Part shown: positions 20,822-32,618 of the stretch, in pieces
Numbering within the stretch: position 1 is the stretch's first letter
Layout of the letters: the number at the start of each line of letters is the position of its first letter
NCBI RefSeq assembly: GCF_000143415.4
Contig: NW_003314373.1
Coordinates: forward strand, 397,400 to 461,399
Source: Selaginella moellendorffii
Lineage: Eukaryota > Streptophyta > Lycopodiopsida > Selaginellales > Selaginellaceae
Reading direction: 5' to 3'
DNA: 64,000 nt
Translations under genes and position numbers: made by a program
Notes under the pieces: generated by a model
Told to the model about the DNA's origin: nothing
Seen by the model: only the letters and a program-made list of their open reading frames with translations
Databases searched by the model: none

Positions 20822-22585
20822 ATGGATGATTGCCTCAGGCTTATCGATTCTTGCAAGACACTTTCTTTTGCTCGGCAGATTCGAGCTCGTCTTGACTGTG
20901 CCGGCACTGTGTTTATCTCCAACAAGCTCATTGAGATGTTTGGCAGGTGTGGTGGAGTGCAAGATGCCGAGAGCGTCTTCTATGCGATGGACAAGAGGGA
21001 CCCCTTCTCGTGGGATGCAATGCTCCTGGCGTATACGAAAAACTCTTGCCTCACCCAAGCAAGGGTTTTCTTTTTTGATCTAATGCCGGAACAGAGCCTC
21101 ATTGCCTGGACTGCAATACTCGTGGCACATACCCAAAAAGGGCATCTTGTTGAAGCAAAATGGCTGTTTGAAAGTATGCCTTTTAAAGACATAGTAGCAT
21201 GGAATGCCATGATAAGTGGGCTTGCTCAACACGGACACTTAAGCAGCGCTGAGATACTCTTTGGCCAAATGCCGCAAGTTAATCTGGTCACATGGAATGC
21301 CATGCTTACGGCATATGCCGCAAACGGGCATCTTGAAAACGCATACCACCTTTTTAATCAAATGCCGGAAAAAAATTTGGTGACTTGGAATGCTTTGCTT
21401 TCGGCTTTGGCACAAGCTCGACACATTACTGGCCTGCAAATTGTGTTCAATCAAATGCCACTGTGGAATCTAGTGTCTTGGACTTCGGTGCTGACCGCAT
21501 ATTCAATTGACCGGCATTTTGAAAAGGCTGAGCTGACTTTTAAGGCCATGCCCGTATGGGATTTGGTTGCCTTCAATGCCCGGCTGACAGCCTCTTCTCA
21601 AAACGACTCTTATGGGAAAACAAAGAGAATGTTTGAGAAGATGCCAGAGCGTAACTTTGTCTCTTGGAATGCAATGCTTTCAACGGCTATTGCAAGCCGC
21701 AATCTTGATTCCGTAAATTCATTGTATAATAACATGCCTCAGCATAGCTTTTATACTTGGAATATTGTTTTGGCTGCATACACACACTATGGCCTTATGG
21801 AAAAAGCAAAGGATATGTTTGAGACGATGCCGGAGGAGGATCTTATTTCTTGCAACACTATGCTTTCTGGATATGCCCAAAACCGGAATCTAGAGCTTGC
21901 CAAATTCATGTTTGATAGAATGCCACAAAGGGACCTATTTTCCTGGACTGCTCTTCTCTCTGGTTTCTCACAAAATGGCTTTATTCAGGAGGCTACTAGT
22001 GTGTTCTACCAAATGCCAAAGAAGGACTTTGTTGCATGGAGCGCCTTTCTTTCAGCACATGCCCAAAACGGGCACCTTTTATACTGTAAGTTGCTATTTG
22101 AGAGAGCCCCAGAGCAAGATTTAGTGTGGAGTGCAATGCTGTCTGCATATGCCCATAATGGTCACTCTAAAGAGGCCATTGATCTTTTTGATGCCATGAA
22201 ACTCATGTCTATACCCAATGACATATGTTTTTTATCTGCTCTTCTCGCTTGTAGCCATGTTGGAAAAACCCACACAGGTCACCACTGGTTTTTGTCGATG
22301 CAAGCTGACTTTAACGTCAAACCCAACCAGCGGCACTTTTGTTGTATGGTTGATCTTTTGGGACGTGCTAGCTATTTGGTTGATGCAGAGGATTTAATTA
22401 CTAATATGCCCTTCGAGCCGGATATTTTAGAGTGGACGTGTTTTCTTGGAGCTTGCAAGAGTCACAGCCATGTTACATTTGGAACTAATGCAGCAAAGAA
22501 TGTGTTCGACCTTTGTCCTAGGGGTGAAGCTCCTCAAGCTTATCCTTTGCTTGCAAATTTAATTGGTCAAAATCTGGATTTTTAG
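20822..22585 (+). CDS. PPR protein built of 31-residue repeats, no DYW
   Basis: Intronless, 587 residues from ATG 20822 (MDDCLRLIDSCK); the in-frame codons upstream offer only TTG. About 16 tandem repeats, most exactly 31 residues with the pattern D-L-V-x-W-N-A-M-L-x-A-Y-A-x-x-G-H-L-x-x-A-x-x-L-F-x-x-M-P. The C-terminal part (PNDICFLSALLACSHVG, then CCMVDLLGRASYLVDAEDLITNMPFEPDILEW) is the usual E1-like end; no DYW deaminase follows. Plant PPR proteins of this group bind organelle RNA base by base and act in C-to-U editing or processing. An organelle target is expected, but a transit peptide is not obvious at this start. A DYW partner in trans would be needed for editing. Confidence 0.9.
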   Translation: MDDCLRLIDSCKTLSFARQIRARLDCAGTVFISNKLIEMFGRCGGVQDAESVFYAMDKRDPFSWDAMLLAYTKNSCLTQARVFFFDLMPEQSLIAWTAILVAHTQKGHLVEAKWLFESMPFKDIVAWNAMISGLAQHGHLSSAEILFGQMPQVNLVTWNAMLTAYAANGHLENAYHLFNQMPEKNLVTWNALLSALAQARHITGLQIVFNQMPLWNLVSWTSVLTAYSIDRHFEKAELTFKAMPVWDLVAFNARLTASSQNDSYGKTKRMFEKMPERNFVSWNAMLSTAIASRNLDSVNSLYNNMPQHSFYTWNIVLAAYTHYGLMEKAKDMFETMPEEDLISCNTMLSGYAQNRNLELAKFMFDRMPQRDLFSWTALLSGFSQNGFIQEATSVFYQMPKKDFVAWSAFLSAHAQNGHLLYCKLLFERAPEQDLVWSAMLSAYAHNGHSKEAIDLFDAMKLMSIPNDICFLSALLACSHVGKTHTGHHWFLSMQADFNVKPNQRHFCCMVDLLGRASYLVDAEDLITNMPFEPDILEWTCFLGACKSHSHVTFGTNAAKNVFDLCPRGEAPQAYPLLANLIGQNLDF

Positions 22586-22635
22586 TAACTCTTTTGTTTT
22601 AAAGAGATGTTATATGATAATTTATTTTAGACATG

Positions 22636-23460
22636 TCAATGAGAACATAACTTGTCACTACCTAATGCCCACCAAACATTGTTAGGACGTTTTTCAGAGT
22701 ATATAACTACATTACAATCATTTTGAATAGTAAAAAATAAAGTGCAACCAAGGAATTTACAAAATTGATTAATTTCCCATACTGTTTTCTCTATTAGATT
22801 TAAAATAAGATTACCATTGTTTTGAAATTTCAACATACAATTATAACCATATTGTGTTGTACTTGATTCCCAAATTTTATTTCTTTCAAAGTACAAAACA
22901 AGGTTGCAATGTGATTCAAGAATAAAAACAACTTTACCATTTGGAGAAATTAAAAATTGATCTGTATAAAGTGTTGAAGGATTACTTATAGAATTGACTT
23001 CTAAATAACAATTAGAATTATAATAAAATTTTCTTTTTAATAGAGATATACTTTCGTTTTTAGATATATGTAAATCTGTAATTTGAACCGTAATTGCAAG
23101 ACTTCCATCATATAATATGACATAGCCAACTTTGTTTTTCCTTTTTATAAAACAGTTACTGAAAATAAATTTTAGAGCTTGCTCAAAATCATGTTGTTTT
23201 TCTTCAAAGCTTACAATTTTTAAGCTTAATGTAAGTGTAAAATTTATGTTATTATAGGAAAATTTATATATTTTATTTTCTATATTATTTCTTAAAAGTA
23301 TATAGCTATAGGTAATGTTTAAGAAGTTAGAGTAGTCTTGAGGTGAAGGCATATTATGATGAGTAGAATTAATAACACATTGTTGAATAGATCTATTAGA
23401 TACATATGCTTGGCATTCATAAAAACTTAGAAAAATAACAAATAATATCAATATTGCCAT
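22636..23460 (-). CDS. Secreted bulb-type (GNA-like) lectin
   Basis: Intronless, 274 residues. MAILILFVIFLSFYECQA is a signal peptide. Residues about 40-130 match nothing I recognise. From about 165 to 268 a bulb-lectin (B_lectin) domain is seen: LYTDQFLISPNGKVVFILESHCNLVLY, then FQNNGNLILN, then IQNDCNVVIY. Only the last site keeps the full mannose motif Q-x-D-x-N-x-V-x-Y; the first two are partial. Known family members bind mannose and act in defence or storage. The gene is strongly AT-rich compared with the PPR genes on both sides, is rich in Asn/Ile/Lys, and sits tail-to-tail 50 bp from the preceding PPR gene. Acquisition from elsewhere or simple AT drift are both possible. Confidence 0.75.
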   Translation of the reverse strand: MAILILFVIFLSFYECQAYVSNRSIQQCVINSTHHNMPSPQDYSNFLNITYSYILLRNNIENKIYKFSYNNINFTLTLSLKIVSFEEKQHDFEQALKFIFSNCFIKRKNKVGYVILYDGSLAITVQITDLHISKNESISLLKRKFYYNSNCYLEVNSISNPSTLYTDQFLISPNGKVVFILESHCNLVLYFERNKIWESSTTQYGYNCMLKFQNNGNLILNLIEKTVWEINQFCKFLGCTLFFTIQNDCNVVIYSEKRPNNVWWALGSDKLCSH

Positions 23461-23827
23461 TTTTATCTCTATAATATAAATATAATTGTATTATATATAA
23501 AAGTATATCCATTTTAAAAGTAATATTACACTTTTGGTTTAATGCACCAAACAAAATTTTATTGTCTCCAATATAATATGTACAATTGCACATATCCTAA
23601 GAATATACTCATCTGACTGATGTAGAGAAAAATGTTCACTCCCACTCTTCTGGGAAATTGTATGGATACAAACATTGATTATATAATTATATAAGAGAGA
23701 GAGAGAGAGAGATTGTATTAGGTTAATTGGGTTATATAGTCTTGTTTCAATAGTATATAAATGAATGAATGGACATTAGATTTTGGAGCATTAATACATA
23801 TATTTTGTTGCATGGACAAGTATAAAT
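23461..23827. promoter_or_regulatory. Divergent promoter region of lectin and PPR genes
   Basis: 367 bp between the two start codons, very AT-rich, with a (GA)n microsatellite at 23694-23712. TATA-like strings include tatataaatg near 23754. No other motif identified. Confidence 0.5.
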
Positions 23828-25834
23828 ATGGATAGAAATGAATGCCTTCGTGTAATTGGCAACACTGCAAATTTATCTAGAGGAAGGAGAATTCATGCTC
23901 AAATCCAACAACTTATCTACCCCACAGATACATATATACTAAATAAGCTGGTTGAAATGTATGGAAAATGTGGGAGCCTAAAGCATGCTAGACAAGTATT
24001 TGATAACATTTGTGTGAAAGACTCATTCTCATGGGATTTCATGCTCATTGCCTACACAAGAAATGGGGATATTGCAAACGCCAAAAAATTCATTGACCAG
24101 GAAATGCCTTATAGGACGAAAGTTTCTTCTACGGCAATGCTAGACAGATATGCCCAAATGGGTGAAATACACCACGCGAAGTTGATCTTTGATACTATGC
24201 CAGAACCTGACATGATCTCATATTCTACAATGTTAGTAGGTTACGTACAGGCTGGATATTTTAAGCAGTCTAGGGAAATGTTTCAAGAGATGCCATTGTG
24301 GAACCTTATAGCTTGCACGGCAATGGTGACAGCATATACCCAATGTGGGCATCTAGCAGGATCAGTACAAGTATTTGAGAACATGCCAGAGTGGGACTTA
24401 GTTGCTTGGAACGCAATGCTGGGAGCATACTCAAGCCACTCACTCATCGTAGATGCAAAGAAGTTCTTTTCATTAATGGGCGAGCATGACTTAGTATCCT
24501 GGAACACGATGCTAGCCGCATATTCCAGAACCGGGAATCTCGAAGATGCTAAGCTCACGTTTGATAAGATGCCGGAGCACAACCTCGTCACCTGGAACAC
24601 TATGCTAACTGGATATGCCCACCACGGGCATATCGAGCAAGCGAGAAACCTGTTCAGGGAAATGCCTGCGCGGGATTTAATGTCCTGGAATGCGTTTCTA
24701 GCTTCGTGCTGCAAGGCGGAGCGCTTAAAAGAGGTGGAGCTTCTATTTCGTGAGATGCCAGAGCGCGATCTCGTGTCGTACAACATACTTCTCACATTGT
24801 ATTGTCGCAGTAAGAACTATGGTGCTGCAAAAGAACTGTTTTCCCAGATCGCTGTGGTCAACGTAATATCATGCAATGTTTTCCTTGCTTACCTTGCTCA
24901 GGATCCAGACGTTGAACCGATCAGAGATTTTTTTGCCAAGATGCCACAGAAAGATCTTGTGTCGTGGACTGCACTGCTGGCTGCCTATGCCCAATCCGGG
25001 CATGTAGATTTCGCACGATATATCTTTGATACGATGCCAGAGAGGGATACCACGTCGTGGAACGCGATGGTGGCGTCGTACACGCGTGGCGGTCATCTGG
25101 AAGCCGCAAGGGCACTGTTTCTCGAAACTCCGCTCAAAGATCTGATCACCTGGAACACAATCCTGTCAGCCTATGCCCAAGCTGGTCATGTCACAGAAGC
25201 GATGCGTACCTTCAATGAAATGCCAGAGCGAGACGTAGTCTCTTGGAACACCATCATGTCTGCCTATTTCCAAAGCGGTCGTGTCCTTCTTGCAAGACGA
25301 ACGTTTGACGCCATGCCCAGCAAGGATTCGATTTCCTGGAGCACCATGCTGGCTGGGTACTCCCACGCTGGGCATGCCAAAGACGCGCAGGACCTCTTCA
25401 TGGGCATGAGCGCTCTGGACGCGGCCAGTGACGTCTGCTTTGTGCTGCTTCTCATCTCGTGTTGTCATGACGGGGAGCTGGAGACTGGCAAGTCGTGTTT
25501 CATCTCCATGGTGATGGACTTTGGAATTCGACCAACGAAGCAGCACTACTGTTGCATGGTCCGGCTGTTTGGACGTGCCGGCTACGTGAAGGAGGCAGAG
25601 GAGCTTGTCGCGGCCATGCCTTACGTGCCAGACGTGGTGGAGTGGGCGTCACTGCTCAGCACCTGCAATTCAAACGATCAGCACGTTGGAAGCACCGCGG
25701 CAATGCGTGTCATGGAGATTGACTCCAGTGTTGCAATTACTTACGTATTGCTTGCCAACGCTTGTGCTGCTCCTCTGTCGCAGAGAGTACAGCCGAAGCA
25801 AGAAAATGATTCCTCCCGGTTGACTGTGACGTGA
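23828..25834 (+). CDS. PPR protein built of 31-residue repeats, no DYW
   Basis: Intronless, 668 residues from ATG 23828. The N-terminal block ECLRVIGNTANLSRGRRIHAQIQQ, then VEMYGKCGSLKHARQVFDN, is the standard start of lycophyte PLS-type PPR proteins. About 18 repeats of mostly 31 residues follow (e.g. MPEWDLVAWNAMLGAYSSHSLIVDAKKFF). The end, CFVLLLISCCHDGELETGKSCF, then CCMVRLFGRAGYVKEAEELVAAMPYVPDVVEWASLL, is E1-like, followed by a short basic tail. No DYW domain. Base composition shifts from AT-rich at the 5' end to GC-rich at the 3' end. Likely an organelle RNA-binding protein. Confidence 0.92.
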   Translation: MDRNECLRVIGNTANLSRGRRIHAQIQQLIYPTDTYILNKLVEMYGKCGSLKHARQVFDNICVKDSFSWDFMLIAYTRNGDIANAKKFIDQEMPYRTKVSSTAMLDRYAQMGEIHHAKLIFDTMPEPDMISYSTMLVGYVQAGYFKQSREMFQEMPLWNLIACTAMVTAYTQCGHLAGSVQVFENMPEWDLVAWNAMLGAYSSHSLIVDAKKFFSLMGEHDLVSWNTMLAAYSRTGNLEDAKLTFDKMPEHNLVTWNTMLTGYAHHGHIEQARNLFREMPARDLMSWNAFLASCCKAERLKEVELLFREMPERDLVSYNILLTLYCRSKNYGAAKELFSQIAVVNVISCNVFLAYLAQDPDVEPIRDFFAKMPQKDLVSWTALLAAYAQSGHVDFARYIFDTMPERDTTSWNAMVASYTRGGHLEAARALFLETPLKDLITWNTILSAYAQAGHVTEAMRTFNEMPERDVVSWNTIMSAYFQSGRVLLARRTFDAMPSKDSISWSTMLAGYSHAGHAKDAQDLFMGMSALDAASDVCFVLLLISCCHDGELETGKSCFISMVMDFGIRPTKQHYCCMVRLFGRAGYVKEAEELVAAMPYVPDVVEWASLLSTCNSNDQHVGSTAAMRVMEIDSSVAITYVLLANACAAPLSQRVQPKQENDSSRLTVT

Positions 25835-27546
25835 AAGATCCTCCGGTGAGTACTTTCATTTTAACAACGGCTGCTTAGCTCTTACCTGGGCCAGGTTCCG
25901 CACGAACTCGACTTTACTTGGCTGCTGATACAATATACTTGTTTACTGTAGAAAAAAGGGGGACGTCCGGCGAGTCCTTTTCCTAATGCTTTGTTTCGAA
26001 GAGATTGGTTCAGGCTCTGGCTGGCTGGCTGGCTGCATGAATGCGCGTATCAGAAAGTCCAATCAGAAAATAACAACAGTTCCCATGCCTTTGTTCAGAC
26101 GCAAGATAAAGATTAGAAATAAAAGAAGAAGAGAACAACTCATACTCACAGTCGAATGAATTCCCGTCTCGCCTGGGCTTCTTCGCTGTCTTTGGCTGCC
26201 CACCTAACAACAGTCACAGTCGGATCAGTAAAGCGTTTAGAGAAAGAAGCGGCCGTGAATGCGAAGGACTCGTGAAACACCGTAGATGTAAATGCAAAGA
26301 AAACTTGGCAGAAGCAAGTAAAGCCAGTCAGTGCCACGCCAAAGTCTGCCTGCCTTGTATGGTAGATAGATAGAACGACAGATGAGTAGATAAGACGCCA
26401 GGGAGCATCGCCAGAGCCTTTCAGTGCGCAGCTGCACAAGGAGCAGGAGAGCCCCTCTTCAACTCATCATCACCATCATGTCCACAGGAATAAAGAAAGA
26501 CTGCCGCAAGGATATGCTGGAAGCAAAAGAGAAAAGAAAACACATTAAAACAAAACCAGAGAAGGAAAGCCAAAGCAGCAAAGAATACCTCTCTCTGCTG
26601 CAGCGAGCACGTTGGCTGATTGATTGAAGCAAGAAGAGAGAATGCCGTTCCAAACACAAAGCCATGATGCCTCCAGTGGCATCGCTGCTCAGTACAGGCA
26701 TGGGCTTGGCGTATAGTGGCAGCCAGCCAGGATTCAGGAAGACGAGGCTCCTTGTGAAATATAAAAATTGCGAAAAGCAACAAGAACACACGAGTGAGTG
26801 GTGATTTAGCAAGAAAAAGATGCAGCACCAGAGAGCACGGACTTGTTGAGTGACGACTGCGAACATTTAATCGCCTCCAAAGTGAAAGAGATTGTGAGTT
26901 GAGAGGTACCTCTCCAACTCGGCCCGGATTGAAAACTAACATGTCTTGTATTTCATTAAAACCAATGACTGCTGCAAGTCACAGAGGAGCGAGTCTTTAT
27001 CCTGCAACGAAGGAATGTAAGTGAGTAAATGGAGCTTGCCTTTCCGAAATTATTAAGTATAGAGCCCAGACCTGAGAACACTTGGAAGATACTCAAGTTA
27101 TCCACAAAACAATTCCCCAAAAGTTCTTCCTGGATCATCAGCAACTCATCAAATAATCAGTAACGTCTGCAAAAGCAACTGCCTCGAACCTGTGCTTCCA
27201 ATACCAAGCAAGCATCCAGGCTTGCTTACTCAAATGCCTTCTACCGGGAAAGCGAAGAGACAGGTAAAGAAACGAAAAAACCAGCTGCTTCCGTATACAA
27301 AAGAGTTCGAGCACTTACTACAGATAAAGCAAAGCTTTCAGGTCGCAGCAGCCAGCCCACCATGCTCTCCGTCTCTAACACCCTTTCTTTTTACACTTGG
27401 GCTGCCTGCGCTTGTAATGTAGCTCTCTAAGTCACCAGGCAAACTTCTCGAGCCAAGAAGTTATTTCATTTGCCTGCAAAAAAATTGTTTCTCGCCTGCT
27501 ACTGGTGCTTCCTCCTTATTCCCTCCACTAAGTCATGCACCTCGGG
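25835..27546. other. Intergenic, no gene seen
   Basis: 1.7 kb between the PPR and TTL genes. Open frames here are short, lack family signatures and overlap one another on both strands. It probably holds the 3' UTRs of both genes. Confidence 0.55.
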
Positions 27547-30500
27547 CTATAAAATATAGTGCTGCACCGCATCTTCGAGCTTTTGTTGGCTAGGACCCAG
27601 CATCTCGGTTACTTTAAGCCCGTTCTTGTACAGCTTGAAAGTTGGGACGGTACCTACACCCTCAGTCTTGGCCAGAAATGGGTGGTCCTCGATATCAACC
27701 TGCAGCGAATTAGATGCTAAGAAAAGCAAACCAAAAAAAAAAGAGGAGCGACTACCTTGACAAAGTTGACAGAAGGATATCTTTTTGACAATAAATTGAT
27801 AAACGGCGTGATCTGCTTGCACCGCTCGCTCCATCTGGTTATGAAATGAACGACAGCTAGACCTGAAAGCACAGCACAAGCTTAGAGTGGGTTTCTCACC
27901 GCCATGCAGCACTTGGCTGTGTAATACCTGGAGATGTGATGGCTTCCTTGAATTGGTCGGGGCTATAGACCTCCTCGACTCCGCCTCCTCCAAAACTGAC
28001 TTTGTAAACTTCTTCTCCTCTTGCTTTCTTCTGAGCGATCTGCACTTCGAACAGTGCCCTGGCAACTTCCACGTCCCCAGGAAGCTTACTTTTCAGAACC
28101 ATGTAGTCTTCGAGTGCACTGTCCCATCGCTCAAGCTGCATCATATTAAACGACAGGCCTATCAATCAGCAAGTAATAGAGATTGAAGTACCTGGGTGTA
28201 ACACTGTGCACGTCGGAGAAGAGCCTTTGTGTAACTGGGCTGTACGTTGAGGGCAGCGTTACAGTCCTCAATAGCCTTCTCCCAAAGCCGGAGCTTCGAC
28301 CTGCATGCTGCTCTGTTGCAGTATAGGATGGCATTTTCTGGATCGAGCTCCAATCCCTCGCCGTAAGCGGTTGAAGCTTCGAGGAATTTGCCAGCCTTGA
28401 AAAGGTCATTGCCGGTTGCTCTTGCCTTCACTAACCTACGGACTTTCTTGTCGAATCCAGAAACTTCCGCATTGAACGGTTCGTTCGCGCTAGCTTTCTC
28501 TGCTGCTTGAAGCGCTTCTTCAAACCTGTAACTTGAATCAGATATTGAAAATAAGCATTTGAAACATTACCGTCCTTGAGCCAGGTCTATCTTCGCTTGA
28601 GCGATGAAGTACACGCGTTCGTCCACTACATGCTTTTGTTTCAAATTCCGCTGGGCGCACAAAATGGCCCTATCAGCTTCGTTCACCTTACAAAGGTTTA
28701 GTAGAGCTTCTGCCTTGAGAGCGTATGCCTGCATTTGAAGAAAAACCTTGAGTATATACCTACACCGGGAACTACGTACCTGGACCGAGGAATCCGCACC
28801 CGCAACGACAGCCGCATCACTCTCTCTTATAACCATTTGCCAATCTCTCAGCCTTCTCGCGTCGTGACACTTGGCTAGATGAAGAGCAACACTTTCCAAT
28901 CGCTGCAAGTCCCCGCCTTCATTTCCTTGCAAATGTCTTTTCGCCTCGTCTGTCCATCCTAGTCTGGAACAAGACACCAACCATAAGATGATGCAGCAAG
29001 AAGTTGGAAAACTGGACTGTACCTGAGAAACAGTGTTCCTAGCCGCAAGTGTGCACGAGAATAGCTTGGATCAAGGACGATGGCTTGTTGGCATTCCTGT
29101 ACAGCCTCAACCAAGCGTCCCAGTGCTGCCAAAACGGCTGCTCTGTTGCTGTGGTAAGGCGCTTGACCAGGTGACAAAGATATCGCTCGATCGTACAGAG
29201 ACAAGGCCTCCAGGAAGTGGCCTTTCTTATACTGGTCGTTTCCGATGTTCTTAACTTCTTCTGCGTCCTTGCTGGTGAGAGCCTTCTTCAGCAACATACT
29301 TTCGCCCATGAGGAACACATTTCCAGTTCCATAAGACTCAGCCGTGACCTTTTTACCGTTTGGTTTTTGAGGATCATTGCTACTAGCGGGTGCACCACCT
29401 TTACTTACGCTGCCGTAAGACGGTGCCGTCGACTCCTGCGCCACGGAGGTCTTCTCACCGCCAGGGACACCGCCTCTGGCAAAGCTACCGCCAGAAACAA
29501 ACCCGCAATTCATCCCTTCACTTTGAACTTTTGCTGCTGCTCCGGTTGGCTTGATCGATGGAGGCGTAGCTTTCTCAGCAGCAGGAACCTGAGGCTTAGA
29601 GGCTGAAAGGTTTGAGCGGAAAAGGTTGCCTCCCCTCGCGCCACTGTTGAACACTCCCCAGTTTCCATCACTCACGTTTCTGGAATGTCGAATGGATGGA
29701 ACCTCCTTGTTCAACGTTCGAGGAGGACTCCCGGTATAACTCCTTGCCTTGCCGCCACCTTCCGTCAACTCTCCTCGTTTTGGAGTTACTCTCACAACTC
29801 CATCCTGCTTCCTGTCAGGAAACGAAGAGTTCGTCGCGAAGCCGGCCTTGCTGTCTTGAACGTCAGACACTTTGGTTGGTTCCTTCGATCTCGCTCTCGT
29901 TGGACTGGTGAAATATAATCTGCTGTGTCCCTCCTCCGGGAAGATCATACTAAAGCTTCCTTCGCTGAGATTACGAGTCCTTGGAGCCGGTCGAAAGTTA
30001 GCTGGGCTGCTAGGCCAGCTTTGGTGAGACGATGCTGCGGCTTTAGAAATCCTCGTCCTCGTACCACCAAGAGTTCCTCCACTGCCATTGGCCACCACAC
30101 CGCCAATTAGCTTCGAAGGTTGGCTTGTCGATGGAGCCTCTCCCACTTCCGAAGTGATTTCTCCCGAGCTGTGTCTACTGGATGGCTTGGGAGCTGCGGC
30201 CGCACCGTCTACATCGGATCTGTAACTCCCGATCTCGGTCTTGGAATCGGCCTTCTTGGTGGGCGCTGTAAGCTCCCCAGACAGTTTCCTCATCACAGGT
30301 GGCTTTGGAATCTCGTCGCTCGGCAATCCCAGCTTGACAGTGGCATCTGCGATGCGATCGGCCTCTGGAGGATTCGCCGCCTCCAGAGTGGTGCTCGTGG
30401 AAACGGTCTCAAGCGATGCTCGGCTGGTTTGATTGTGCTTCTGCTGCTTGAAAAACATTGGCACGATCATCTCCGCGCTGTTAGCCGCCGATGCCGCCGC

Positions 30501-30620
30501 GTACTTGGAGTAGCTTCTAAATGGCTTGAGATGGTCGCCACCATAGCCAGAGCAATACAGCCTCCCGCCATGCATGTCGAAAGTGCCGATGGGCTTGCTT
30601 TCCGCATAGCACTGCGCCAT
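27547..30620 (-). CDS. TTL: TPR-thioredoxin-like scaffold protein
   Basis: Seven exons on the minus strand: 30620-29023, 28963-28780, 28728-28571, 28525-28192, 28135-27928, 27862-27756, 27699-27547. All introns are GT-AG and 45-65 nt; total 913 residues. The start is ATG 30618-30620 (MAQCYAES). Residues 1-440 are low-complexity, Ser/Gly/Pro-rich. TPR repeats follow (KNIGNDQYKKGHFLEALSLYDRAISLSP and NDLFKAGKFLEASTAYGEGLELDPENAILYCNRAACRSKL). The last about 100 residues are thioredoxin-like, ending VPTFKLYKNGLKVTEMLGPS. The redox site W-C-x-x-C is W-S-E-R-C, so no disulfide chemistry is expected. Arabidopsis TTL proteins scaffold brassinosteroid, stress and cellulose-synthase signalling; the N-terminal region here is longer than in the about 700-residue Arabidopsis proteins. 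Confidence 0.92.
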
Positions 30621-32618
30621 ATCCACGACTCAGTGGATGGTTGATAGAAATTTACCTCGAAATTTCAGACGATCTTCTGCGTTGCTTCCCAAACCAATGC
30701 TGGAAAGAAAATCGCAATGCTGCGAATCAGGGGATTGCGATCAAGCCCGGCTTCACTGGAAATGTGTCAGATCTACGCACATCTGGTACCATAAACGAGC
30801 GAGAGAATGCAGGGGATGTGCCGCCGCCTGCATTCACGAAGGACGCCTCCTCGTCCTCCAGCGCTGCTAGGGTAGTGAAGCAATGCCTCACAGTCATCCC
30901 CCGCTGGAGCTGGAGTGGCCGTCAAGCGAGCTTGAGCGCCCGAAATATCGATTAGCCGGGTCGATCTAGCACAGCGAGCGCGACCTAGGCGATTCCTAGC
31001 GCCAATGCAGATCCACACGCCGCGGATCAAAGAATTTCGAGCAGCGCGGCACCGGCGCCTCCGTAAATCGATCGATCGATCGAAGCCTCCAATGCTGCTA
31101 TATCTACCGCTACTAGAATGCGCCAGTGCGCCAATGCAAGAACTCTAAGCTACCTACACACGCACAAATAGGCCATCGCTAAAAGCCGCCCCAAAGAGCC
31201 CTCGGCAACGCCAGCCGTCGGATCCGCCGCGAGGCCCCGGATCCGTAATGCCGCGCCGTGGTGGCGAGACATGGGCCGTCGGATCCGCGACTCGCACCAC
31301 GTGGCCGTTGCACTAACCGCTAGATATGCGCAGCCGTGTGAAAGCGCCACCACGTGCTCCGCCCTCCGATTCCACCATCCGACGGCCACCAAGAGGGCAG
31401 CTGGCCATGTTTGCCAGCGCTGCGTGAGCTGCCTCTACGGGCAGTAGGCTTTGCTTGATCAATCAATGGTACGGGATTATGGGCGATGGGAATATCCCCT
31501 CCCTCCAAAACAATTGCGTGTGCGAAAGATCCAGCTATGTGTTAGGTATCCACGAGCCACGTCATTCGCATGCAATCTCCCGTCGATTCCACAGAATATG
31601 CCCCGTGAAAGGGCAAAAGAAAAATTTCCCGCTACCACGAGATCAATGTGGTGGAGGTCAGGGCTTTTGTTTTCATGGACTTCTTGCGAGGCGTTTTCGC
31701 TTTTCCATCGTCTTGTTCATATTTTCCATGTTTTCAAAGACTGGGTTTTAGGTCTTGGAAAGGCTGGCAAGACATGGCGTATAACCGGCGCGCCCGCCCG
31801 CCGCCGCGAAAGCAGGGAAATTAAAAAAAGGAGGGAGGTCGAAGAAATCTATCAATCAATCAATCACTAGTAAAGCCCTTGGCAGTGCGAGAAGTGGACA
31901 TCACATGCCAAATGCAAGTCTGGACTTACAACAACAACAACACATAGACACACCCACACAATGTCATAGTTGTAGAAACAATATAGTATTTCTACACCCG
32001 CAACTACATACCCTGTATATGGAGTGTGATGAGGAAACGCCAGGCAATCTTTTCGTCCCAGGGCCAGCCGTGAATTATCAAACAGCCAGCCGAGCTTCTT
32101 CTAGAAAGCCGAAAGATTTGGATGCAAATCTTGGCCGCCAAGCTAAACCTTGTTGATTTTGCAATGTATCGAAGCCTCCTCAGGGGATTTGTTTACGAAA
32201 GCCGAAAGAGTGGGCGGAGATTGTGATTGATCGCGAGCTCTTGTTAACGTTGATCGTGGATCACTTCCAAGGACGACAAAATCTACGAATGATAAGACTT
32301 GGTATAAGCTTCTCGTCCAATGATTGGAGGGGTGTGTATGGAATATGCTGTCCAAGATCCTTGGCCACCATTAAAGTATAACGCATTCAATCTCTTGTGC
32401 TGGTTGCTCCAACCAAATTGCTTTGGCTTGGCGTGCTCGCGATTAAATCGCGCCCATGAGCGACAATGTTTCCATATCGCGCCATTCAATTCCCACAAAG
32501 GCTGTGGAAGAATTGTCCAGACCTAGCATCTCCCCGCAAGAAAGTTGGTGGAACAACGAAAGGGAGCTCGCAAATTTGGTGGTGGCACTCACTCACATTG
32601 ATTCGACAACGAAAAAAA
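30621..32618. other. Intergenic region upstream of TTL and P450
   Basis: No coding signature. Repeated string gccgtcggatccgc at about 31208 and 31270, with an inverted relative at 31376, plus cacgtgg near 31302 and cacgtgc near 31355, may be TTL promoter elements. A short (CGAT)n run lies near 31065. A hairpin tagttgtagaaa / tttctacacccgcaacta lies at about 31967-32005. Confidence 0.45.

Noticed and set aside
31967-32005. Hairpin that might be a microRNA precursor
   Set aside because: Stem is short and interrupted; no support for a 20-22 nt duplex.
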